A stretch of DNA of 51,483 nucleotides from DATHSY01 sp046729855 (GTDB lineage: Bacteria; Actinomycetota; UBA4738; HRBIN12): NCBI GenBank assembly GCA_046729855.1, contig JBKPHM010000130.1, positions 1 to 51,483 of the forward strand, given 5' to 3'. The number at the start of each line of letters is the position of its first letter. Position 1 is the first letter of the stretch. A program made the position numbers and the translations under genes. This document shows positions 32,399 through 38,728 of this stretch, one piece after another. The notes beneath the pieces were generated by a model. It made no database searches. It was given only the letters and a program-made list of their open reading frames with translations, and was not told the origin of the DNA.

Positions 32399-33323
32399 GA
32401 CGATCCTCGTCGTCGACGACGACCCGGACATCGCGCGGTTCGTGGAGGTGAACCTCCGCTCGGCCGGCTACGACGTGTCGGTCGCATCGGACGGCGAGGA
32501 GGCGCTCGAGAAGGCCGCCGACCTGCGGCCGGACCTAGTGCTTCTGGACGTGATGATGCCGCGGATCGACGGGTTCGAGGTCGCCCAGCGCCTGCGGCGC
32601 AACCCGCAGACGGCGAACACCTCGATCATCATGCTGACCGCCAAGGCACTGTCGACCGACAAGGTGCTCGGACTGACCGCTGGCGCGGACGACTACATCA
32701 TCAAGCCCTTCGACCCGATCGAGCTGCTCGCGCGGGTGAAGGGGACCCTGCGGCGCGCGAAGGAGATGCGCAACCTCTCGCCGCTGACCGGCCTGCCGGG
32801 GAACATCAGGATCCAGGAGGAGATCGAACGCATGGTCCGCGAGGGCCGGCCGTTCGCCGTCCTGTACTGCGACCTCGACAACTTCAAGGCGTACAACGAC
32901 GAGAAGGGGTTCGTCCGCGGCGACCGGCTGATCCAGCACACCGCTCGGACGCTGCAGGACGCGGTCGTCGAGTTCGCGGGCACCGACGGGTTCATCGGCC
33001 ACGTCGGCGGCGACGACTTCGTCGCGATCGTGCCGCCGGGGGTCGCCGAGGACGCCGCCAAGCGCGTCGTCGAGCGATTCGATGCGCACATCGGCGAGTT
33101 CTACGACCAAGCCGATCTGGAGCGCGGGTTCGTCGAGGTCGAGGACCGCAAGGGCCAGATGCAGAAGGTTCCGCTCGTCGGCGTGTCGGTCGGCGTCGCG
33201 ACCACGGCCAAGCGGGCCTTCGCGCACTACGGTGAGGCCGTCGCCGTCGCGACGGAGATGAAGCAGTTCGCCAAGCGCGACGTCGGCTCGTCGTACGCGA
33301 TCGACCGCCGCGGCGCCACCTGA
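32391..33323 (+). CDS. Response regulator with GGDEF-type output (GGDDF)
   Basis: A 310-residue two-domain protein. The receiver domain (residues about 4-120) has the acidic pocket LVVDDDPD, the phosphoacceptor Asp53 (LVLLDVMMPRIDG), Thr/Lys switch residues (MLTAK; IKPFDP). The output domain is GGDEF-like: SPLTGLPG, YCDLDNFKAYND and, in place of GGDEF/GGEEF, GHVGGDDF at residues 206-210. The fourth metal-associated acid is Asp, so diguanylate cyclase activity is uncertain. No histidine kinase gene is adjacent; the kinase-like fusion encoded at 38729 is the only candidate in the window. It occupies the place where rsmB/rpe often lie in Actinobacteria. Confidence 0.88.
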   Translation: MPETILVVDDDPDIARFVEVNLRSAGYDVSVASDGEEALEKAADLRPDLVLLDVMMPRIDGFEVAQRLRRNPQTANTSIIMLTAKALSTDKVLGLTAGADDYIIKPFDPIELLARVKGTLRRAKEMRNLSPLTGLPGNIRIQEEIERMVREGRPFAVLYCDLDNFKAYNDEKGFVRGDRLIQHTARTLQDAVVEFAGTDGFIGHVGGDDFVAIVPPGVAEDAAKRVVERFDAHIGEFYDQADLERGFVEVEDRKGQMQKVPLVGVSVGVATTAKRAFAHYGEAVAVATEMKQFAKRDVGSSYAIDRRGAT

Positions 33324-33382
33324 GCCGCCCGACCGCCGAGCCGGCGCCCCGCGCTCGGTGGAACGTCGCCCACGTCCGCGCC

Positions 33383-33388
33383 TATACT
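33383..33388 (+). promoter_or_regulatory. -10 box of the riboflavin operon
   Basis: TATACT 13 bases upstream of the FMN riboswitch P1 stem; transcription should start near 33395. The -35 region is weak. Confidence 0.5.
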
Positions 33389-33401
33389 TCAGGCGACAGC
33401 T

Positions 33402-33524
33402 CGTCTTCGGGGCGGGGTGCAATTCCCCACCGGCGGTGAGAGTCCGCGACCCCCCGCGCACCACGCGGGGGTGGACCCGGTGGAACTCCGGGACCGACCG
33501 TAAGAGTCGGGATGGGAGAGGACG
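33402..33524 (+). promoter_or_regulatory. FMN riboswitch (RFN element)
   Basis: The conserved RFN core is easily read: GGGGCGGGGTGCAATTCCCC near the 5' side, ACCGGCGGT, a variable GC hairpin (CCCCCCGCG/CGCGGGGG), GACCCGGTGGAACTCCGGG, ACCGACCGTAAGAGTCGG, and GATGGGAGAGGACG. The P1 stem is 33402-33408 (CGTCTTC) with 33518-33524 (GAGGACG). It binds FMN and lies 73 nt upstream of ribD, so it represses riboflavin synthesis when FMN is plentiful. Confidence 0.97.
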
Positions 33525-33597
33525 GGCGGTGCCGGTCGTGGCTCTGCCGCGCCGCCTCCTGCCCTTTCCCGCCTCCCGTCCCGGTCGAGGGGTGACC

Positions 33598-34695
33598 GTG
33601 GACGACGTGACGTACATCGAACGGGCGATCGCTCTTGCCGAACGCGGCCGGGGCCTCGTTTCCCCCAACCCCATGGTCGGCGCGGTGGTCGTCCGCGAGG
33701 GCCGGATCGTGGGTGAGGGGTACCACGAGGGCCCTGGACGGCGCCACGCAGAGGTCGTCGCGCTCGCCGCGGCGGGCAAGGCCGCCACGGGCGCGTCGCT
33801 GTACGTCTCGCTCGAGCCCTGCAACCACTTCGGGCGGACCGGCCCGTGCACCGAGGCGATCATCGACGCGGGTGTGACGCGCGTTGTCTCGGCAATGACG
33901 GACCCCAACCCAATCGTCGATGGCCGCGGGTACGAGACGCTCCGCCGCGGGGGCGTGGAGGTCCACGCGGGCGTCCTGGCCGAGGAAGCCGAACGGCAGA
34001 ACGAGGCGTACGCGAAGCACGTTCGCACGGGCGTCCCGTACGTCACGTGGAAGATGGCGGCTTCGCTCGACGGCAAGGTCGCTGCGCGCGACGGGACGTC
34101 GCGGTGGATCACGGGCGAGGCCGCGCGAAGCGACGTGCATCGGCTCCGCGCCGCGTCGGACGCGATCGTCGTCGGGGCCGGGACCGCGCTCGCCGACGAT
34201 CCGTCGCTCACGGTGCGCGCTCCGGGCTATGCGGGTCGTCCGCCGTTGCGCGTCCTGGTCGACGCTCGCGGTCGCGTGCCGGCGACCGGCGACCTGTTCG
34301 ACGACGCGGCCCCCACGCTCGTCGCGACAACCTCCGCCGCGTCCGTCGAGCGCCGCGGCGCGTGGCGCGACGCCGGCGCCGAGGTCGTCGAGTTCGAGAA
34401 CGAGGGGGACCGAGTCCCGCTCGACGCGCTGCTGCAGCACCTGGGCAAGCGCGACGTGCAGTCCGTCCTGCTCGAGGGCGGACCGACGCTCGCATGGTCC
34501 GCCGTCGAAGACGGCGTGGTCGACAAGCTCATCATCTACCTCGCGCCCAGGCTCATCGGCGGTCGCGACGCGCCGACGGTGCTTGGTGGCCGCGGGTTCG
34601 CGCCGATCGCCAACGCGCTCGCGCTGCGGATCCGCTCGTTCGATCTCGTGGGTCACGATCTGAAGGTGGAGGCGGATGTTCACCGGGATCGTTGA
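33598..34695 (+). CDS. ribD: Bifunctional diaminohydroxyphosphoribosylaminopyrimidine deaminase / reductase
   Basis: A 365-residue riboflavin enzyme. N-terminal deaminase: GLVSPNPMVGAVVVREGRIV, GRRHAEVVALAAAG (zinc His/Glu) and SLEPCNHFGRTGPC (zinc Cys). C-terminal reductase: PYVTWKMAASLDGKVAARDG, SRWITGEAARSDVHRLRAAS and VLLEGGPTLAWSAVE. Start GTG 33598 is favoured by GAGG seven bases upstream; GTG 33592 is an alternative. It overlaps ribE by 20 bp. Confidence 0.95.
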   Translation: MDDVTYIERAIALAERGRGLVSPNPMVGAVVVREGRIVGEGYHEGPGRRHAEVVALAAAGKAATGASLYVSLEPCNHFGRTGPCTEAIIDAGVTRVVSAMTDPNPIVDGRGYETLRRGGVEVHAGVLAEEAERQNEAYAKHVRTGVPYVTWKMAASLDGKVAARDGTSRWITGEAARSDVHRLRAASDAIVVGAGTALADDPSLTVRAPGYAGRPPLRVLVDARGRVPATGDLFDDAAPTLVATTSAASVERRGAWRDAGAEVVEFENEGDRVPLDALLQHLGKRDVQSVLLEGGPTLAWSAVEDGVVDKLIIYLAPRLIGGRDAPTVLGGRGFAPIANALALRIRSFDLVGHDLKVEADVHRDR

Positions 34696-35299
34696 GGAGC
34701 TCGGGCTCGTGCACGACCTCGACCGCGCGCGGCTGACCGTGTCATGCGCGGCCGTAGCGGCCGACGCCGAACCGGGCGTCTCTGTGTCGGTGAACGGCGT
34801 CTGCCTCACCGTGGTCGAGCGCGGAGATGGGTTCCTCGCGTTCGACCTTTCCGAGGAGACGCTCCGGCGCACGGCGCTCCGGCGCCTTCGGATCGGCGCC
34901 GGCGTGAACCTCGAGCGCCCGGTCACGATGGCGACGCGGCTGGGCGGGCCTCTGGTCCAGGGTCACGTCGACGGGGTGGGCGAGGTGCTCGACGTCCGAC
35001 CCGACGAGGTGGGCGGGACCTGGATGCGCATCGGGGCGCCCGGCGAGCTGATGCGTTACCTCGTCGAGAAGGGGTCGGTCGCGGTGGACGGCGTGAGCCT
35101 CACCGTCGCCGCGCTCGACGACGACGCGTTCGCCGTGGCGCTGATCCCGCACACCCTCGCAGTGACGACGTTCGGATCCGCGCGGGAGGGCGATCCGGTC
35201 AATCTGGAGGTCGACGTGATCGCGAAGTACGTCGCCCAGAACGTGGCGCAGTACGTGGCCAGCTACGTGAAGGGCATGGTGGAGGGAGCACGCACGTGA
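34676..35299 (+). CDS. ribE: Riboflavin synthase alpha chain
   Basis: A 207-residue trimeric enzyme dismutating lumazine to riboflavin. Two lumazine-binding repeats are visible: MFTGIVEELG with VNGVCLTVV, and GGPLVQGHVDGVGEV with VAVDGVSLTV. The last residues (AKYVAQNVAQYVASYVKG) form the C-terminal helix that trimerises. It overlaps ribD and ribBA. Confidence 0.96.
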   Translation: MFTGIVEELGLVHDLDRARLTVSCAAVAADAEPGVSVSVNGVCLTVVERGDGFLAFDLSEETLRRTALRRLRIGAGVNLERPVTMATRLGGPLVQGHVDGVGEVLDVRPDEVGGTWMRIGAPGELMRYLVEKGSVAVDGVSLTVAALDDDAFAVALIPHTLAVTTFGSAREGDPVNLEVDVIAKYVAQNVAQYVASYVKGMVEGART

Positions 35300-36573
35300 G
35301 CGCTACCGAGGAGCTGGTCGACCGGTCCGTGTTCTCGCCGATCGAGGACGCCCTCGACGACATTCGGGAAGGCCGGATCGTGATCGTGGTCGACGACGCG
35401 GATCGCGAGAACGAGGGTGACTTCATCATGGCGGCCGAGAAGGTGACGCCGGAAGCGGTGAATTTCATGGTCACGCACGGACGTGGCATCGTGTGCATGC
35501 CGGTGAGGGCCGAGCGCCTCGAAGAGCTGCGGATCCCGCTGATGGTCTCCAAGAACAACGAGAGCCACGGCACCGCGTTCGCCGTGTCGATCGACGTCAA
35601 GGACCGGACGACGACGGGCACCAGCGCGTACGACCGCGCGGCGACGGTCCGAGCGATCGCGGATGCGACGCTTACCGCCGAGGACGTCCGCATGCCCGGG
35701 CACGTCTTCCCGTTGATGGCCCAACCCGGCGGCGTCCTGCGCCGGGCCGGTCACACGGAGGCGACCGTCGACCTCGCTCGGCTCGCCGGCCTGTACCCGG
35801 CCGGCGTCCTGTGCGAGGTCCTGCACCCCGACGGCACGATGGCACGCCTGCCCGAGCTCCTCCGCGTGGCGCGCGAACACGGCCTGCGCTTGATCTCGAT
35901 CGCGGACCTGATCGACTACCGCCGCCGGAGCGAGAAGATGGTCCGCCGCGTGGCGCGAGCGAGCATCCCGACGAGGCACGGCGTGTTCGACGCGTACGCG
36001 TACGAGAGCGAGCTCGAGGCGGTCTCGCACCTCGCGTTGGTGCTCGGGGAGGTGGGCGACGGTCGCGACGTGCTCGTGCGCGTGCACTCCGAGTGCCTGA
36101 CGGGCGACGTCTTCGGTTCCCTGCGGTGCGACTGCGGCGACCAGCTCGAGCGGGCGCTGGACCTGATCGCCGAGGAGGGTCGCGGCGTCATCCTCTATGT
36201 GCGGGGTCACGAGGGCCGGGCGATCGGCCTGTCGCACAAGCTCCGCGCGTACCGGCTGCAGGAGCAGGGCCGGGACACCGTCCAGGCGAACCTGGATCTT
36301 GGGTTCGCGCCGGACCCTCGCGAGTACGGGATCGGTGCCCAGATCCTCGCCGACCTCGGGGTCAGGTCGATGCGCCTGCTCACCAACAACCCGGCCAAGC
36401 GCGCGGGGCTTGAGCGGTACGGCCTGTCGATCGTCGAGCGCGTGCCCCTCGAGACCCCGGCGAGGGCCGAGAACCTCGAGTACCTGCGGGCCAAGCGAGA
36501 GAAGCTGGGACACCTGCTGGAGCACCTGGACCCCGAGGCGCTCGGCGCGGGCGTCCCGGCCGACCCGGCGTGA
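35296..36573 (+). CDS. ribBA: 3,4-dihydroxybutanone-4-phosphate synthase / GTP cyclohydrolase II
   Basis: A 425-residue fusion that starts both branches of riboflavin synthesis. RibB half: DDADRENEGDFIMAAEKVTP acid loop, THGRGIVCMP, GHVFPLMAQPGGVLRRAGHT. RibA half: RVHSECLTGDVFGSLRCDCG with the three zinc cysteines, GHEGRAIGL, LLTNNPAKRAGL. GTG 35296 overlaps the ribE stop; the 3' end overlaps ribH. Confidence 0.97.
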   Translation: MSATEELVDRSVFSPIEDALDDIREGRIVIVVDDADRENEGDFIMAAEKVTPEAVNFMVTHGRGIVCMPVRAERLEELRIPLMVSKNNESHGTAFAVSIDVKDRTTTGTSAYDRAATVRAIADATLTAEDVRMPGHVFPLMAQPGGVLRRAGHTEATVDLARLAGLYPAGVLCEVLHPDGTMARLPELLRVAREHGLRLISIADLIDYRRRSEKMVRRVARASIPTRHGVFDAYAYESELEAVSHLALVLGEVGDGRDVLVRVHSECLTGDVFGSLRCDCGDQLERALDLIAEEGRGVILYVRGHEGRAIGLSHKLRAYRLQEQGRDTVQANLDLGFAPDPREYGIGAQILADLGVRSMRLLTNNPAKRAGLERYGLSIVERVPLETPARAENLEYLRAKREKLGHLLEHLDPEALGAGVPADPA

Positions 36574-37064
36574 GCGAGATCCGCGGCGCCGCACACGCTC
36601 GCGATCGACGGTTCGGCCTCGTGGCTTCGCGCTTCAACCAGGTCGTCGTCACACGGCTGGTGGACGGCGCGATGTCGTGCCTTCGGGCGAAGGGCGTCGC
36701 GGAGGACGATGTGACGCTCGCCTGGGTCCCGGGCGCGTTCGAGCTTCCACTCGTCGCGCGGACGATGGCATCGTCGGGCGCCTACGACGCCGTGATCTGC
36801 CTCGGCGCCGTCATCCGGGGCGAGACGCCTCATTTCGAGCACGTCGCGGGGCAGTCGGCCGAGGGGATCCGCCGGGCCGCCGAGGACTCCGGGATCCCGG
36901 TCGTCTTCGGCGTGCTCACGACCGACACGTTCGAGCAGGCGATGGAGCGCGCGGGTGGCGCGCACGGGAACAAGGGGTGGGACGCCGCGATGGCCGCCAT
37001 GGAGATGGTCTCGGTGATGTCGTCGCTGCCGATCGCCGGGCCGATCGGGGGAGGCGCGCGATGA
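36570..37064 (+). CDS. ribH: 6,7-dimethyl-8-ribityllumazine synthase
   Basis: A 164-residue icosahedral-type enzyme condensing the RibA/D and RibB products. Motifs: VASRFNQVVVTRLVDGAMSC, WVPGAFELPLVA, LGAVIRGETPHFEHVAG and PVVFGVLTTDTFEQAMERAG with the GNKGWDAA turn. GTG overlaps ribBA; the stop overlaps the following ATG. Confidence 0.96.
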   Translation: MSEIRGAAHARDRRFGLVASRFNQVVVTRLVDGAMSCLRAKGVAEDDVTLAWVPGAFELPLVARTMASSGAYDAVICLGAVIRGETPHFEHVAGQSAEGIRRAAEDSGIPVVFGVLTTDTFEQAMERAGGAHGNKGWDAAMAAMEMVSVMSSLPIAGPIGGGAR

Positions 37065-37411
37065 TCGTGGACAAGCCGTGGGGCAAGGTCGTGACGTACG
37101 CGCTCAACCAGCCGTCGTCGGTTCGGGTGATCAGCGTCGAGCCGGGCCAGGAGACGAGCGTCCACTACCACCAGATGCGCGACGAGATGTGGGTCGTGCT
37201 GGATCCTGGCCTGAGCGTCCAGATCGGGAACCGGACGGTGGACGCCCTGCCCGGCGAGGAGTTCATGGTGAGCGCCGAGACGGCGCACCGGATCGCGAAC
37301 CGGGGCGCGGCTCGCGGCCGGGTCCTGGAGATCGCCTACGGGTACACGACCGAGGACGACACGTTGCGCCTACAAGACGACTACGGGCGCCCGCTCGAGC
37401 CGGACTGGTGA
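37061..37411 (+). CDS. Cupin, mannose-6-phosphate isomerase type II-like
   Basis: A 116-residue single cupin. Metal-site pattern HYHQMRDEMWVVLDPG (His, His, Glu) and MVSAETAHRIANRG (His), followed by EIAYGYTTEDDTLRLQDDYG, the ending typical of the C-terminal domain of type II phosphomannose isomerase/GDP-mannose pyrophosphorylase. The nucleotidyl-transferase half is missing. It overlaps ribH by 4 bp and ends the rib operon. A sugar-phosphate isomerase role is plausible; a link to riboflavin is unexplained. Confidence 0.8.
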   Translation: MIVDKPWGKVVTYALNQPSSVRVISVEPGQETSVHYHQMRDEMWVVLDPGLSVQIGNRTVDALPGEEFMVSAETAHRIANRGAARGRVLEIAYGYTTEDDTLRLQDDYGRPLEPDW

Positions 37412-37417
37412 GGACCG

Positions 37418-37446
37418 TCGACACCGCCCCGACCTGCACCTATACT
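37418..37446 (+). promoter_or_regulatory. Promoter of infC-rpmI-rplT
   Basis: TCGACA (37418-37423), a 17-nt spacer and TATACT (37441-37446), just after the cupin gene. Confidence 0.65.
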
Positions 37447-37455
37447 CTGGCCGGC

Positions 37456-37509
37456 GTGCTCAACAGTGCTCGTACGCGCACCGGGATGCCCGGTGCGCTT
37501 TCGTCGTAG
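37456..37509 (+). CDS. Possible 17-codon leader ORF of infC
   Basis: GTG at 37456, nine bases after the -10 box, opens a frame of 17 codons (MLNSARTRTGMPGALSS) ending in TAG at 37507-37509. The stop overlaps the AGGAGG ribosome site of infC. It spans the hairpin at 37476-37498, so its translation would melt that stem. No Shine-Dalgarno; initiation would be leaderless. Likely regulatory if real. Confidence 0.45.
   Translation: MLNSARTRTGMPGALSS
37476..37505 (+). promoter_or_regulatory. Attenuator-like hairpin in the infC leader
   Basis: A perfect 10-bp stem (37476-37485 with 37489-37498), 3-nt loop, then TTTCGTC. It lies between the promoter and the infC ribosome site, as an intrinsic terminator or attenuator would. 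Confidence 0.6.
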
Positions 37510-37522
37510 GAGGTGATGCGGG

Positions 37523-38050
37523 GTCTCGGCCGATCCGCGGATAAACGAACGGATCCGCGCACCGCAGGTCCGTCTGGTGGGGCCCGACGGCGCGCAGATC
37601 GGTATCGTCCCGACCTCCGACGCGCTGCGTCGAGCCAAGGAGCTGGACCTCGATCTGGTCGAGGTGGCGCCGCAGGCGAACCCGCCGGTCGCCCGGATCA
37701 TGGACTACGGAAAGTTCAAGTACGAGCGCGACATCCGCCAGAAGGAGGCACGCAAGAAGCAGGCGAGGGTCGAGGTCAAGGAGATCAAGTTCCGCCCCAA
37801 GATCGACCCCCACGACTACGCGACCAAGAAGGGCCACGTCGAGCGGTTCCTGAAGGCGGGCGCGAGAGTGAAGGTGACGATCATGTTCCGCGGGCGCGAG
37901 ATGGCTCACACCGAGCTCGGCCGCAGGATCCTCGATCGGCTGGTGGGGGACCTGTCGGACCTCGCGGTCGTGGAGGCCTCGCCCAAGCAGGACGGACGGA
38001 ACATGGTGATGGTGATCGCGCCGAGCAAGAAGACCGCGGCGACGACCTAG
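37523..38050 (+). CDS. infC: Translation initiation factor IF-3, apparent GTC start
   Basis: A 175-residue initiation factor that removes non-initiator tRNA and mismatched start codons from the 30S P site. The N-domain begins SADPRINERIRAPQVRLVGP; the linker and C-domain have KELDLDLVEVAPQANPPVAR, MDYGKFKYERDIRQKEARKK and KVTIMFRGREMAH. In frame, no ATG, GTG or TTG occurs between an upstream TGA (37514-37516) and residue R-L-V-G; GTC at 37523 lies 9 nt after a perfect AGGAGG (37508-37513) and aligns with the ATC/ATT start of other actinobacterial infC genes. A GTG at 37577 would cut off conserved residues. The non-standard start fits IF-3 autoregulation. Confidence 0.88.
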   Translation, partial: VSADPRINERIRAPQVRLVGPDGAQIGIVPTSDALRRAKELDLDLVEVAPQANPPVARIMDYGKFKYERDIRQKEARKKQARVEVKEIKFRPKIDPHDYATKKGHVERFLKAGARVKVTIMFRGREMAHTELGRRILDRLVGDLSDLAVVEASPKQDGRNMVMVIAPSKKTAATT

Positions 38051-38112
38051 AAGGCGGCGCAGCCCGCACCGGCCGCGGCCGGGCGGACCGACGACCGAAC
38101 AAAGGTGAAGAG

Positions 38113-38304
38113 ATGCCGAAGATGAAGACGCACCGCGGAGCCGCCAAGCGCTTCCGCGTGACCAGAACCGGAAAGGTCCTGCACCGCAAGGCGACCGGCA
38201 ACCACATGCTGACGAAGAAGACAAGCGGCCGTCGCCGCCGCGTCGAGGGGATGAGCGAGGTCTCCGCCGAGCGGACGACGGTCCGCCGAATGCTGGGGGA
38301 GTAG
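38113..38304 (+). CDS. rpmI: 50S ribosomal protein L35
   Basis: A 63-residue basic protein with the signature KMKTHRGAAKRFRVTRTGKV and RRKATGNHML-like core (HRKATGNHMLTKKTSGRRRR). AAAGGTG precedes the ATG. Standard infC-rpmI-rplT order. Confidence 0.96.
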   Translation: MPKMKTHRGAAKRFRVTRTGKVLHRKATGNHMLTKKTSGRRRRVEGMSEVSAERTTVRRMLGE

Positions 38305-38308
38305 CCAG

Positions 38309-38668
38309 ATGGCGCGGGTCAAGCGAGCGGTCCATTCGAAGAAGCGGCGCCGGGAGATCCTGTCCAAGGCCAAGGGGTACTACGGCTCTCGCTCGCGCCG
38401 GGTGCGCGTGGCCAAGGAACAGGTCATGCATTCGGGCAACTATGCGTACCGGGACCGTCGCGACCGCAAGGGCCAGTTCCGCCGGCTCTGGATCGCCCGG
38501 ATCGGCGCCGGCGCGCGACAGCACGGGCTGTCGTATTCCCAGATGGTCCACGGGCTCGGCGTGGCCGGCGTGGACGTTGACCGAAAGATCCTGGCCGACC
38601 TCGCCGTGAACGACCCCGCCGCCTTCGCCCGGCTCGCACAGGCCGCCAGGGACGCCCTCGAGCGGTAG
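38309..38668 (+). CDS. rplT: 50S ribosomal protein L20
   Basis: A 119-residue rRNA-binding assembly protein: ARVKRAVHSKKRRREILSKA, KGYYGSRSRRVRVAKEQVMH, YRDRRDRKGQFRRLWIARI and NPAAFARL-type C-terminus. It follows rpmI after 4 nt. L20 is often a translational repressor of this operon; no clear L20-binding mimic was identified in the leader. Confidence 0.96.
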   Translation: MARVKRAVHSKKRRREILSKAKGYYGSRSRRVRVAKEQVMHSGNYAYRDRRDRKGQFRRLWIARIGAGARQHGLSYSQMVHGLGVAGVDVDRKILADLAVNDPAAFARLAQAARDALER

Positions 38669-38728
38669 CCCGGGTGGTCGCGCGGGCAACCCGGCCGCCG
38701 TAGCATCGGGCGGTCCTCCGGAGTGACC

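Noticed and set aside
37516..37575. ATG at 37516 as an alternative infC start
   Set aside because: It is close to the ribosome site but in a different frame; it does not encode IF-3.
37577..38050. GTG at 37577 as the start of infC
   Set aside because: It removes the conserved RINERIRAPQVRL segment and lies far from the only good ribosome site.
38669..38700. Inverted repeat after rplT as terminator
   Set aside because: Only a 6-bp stem with a long loop and no pyrimidine tail.
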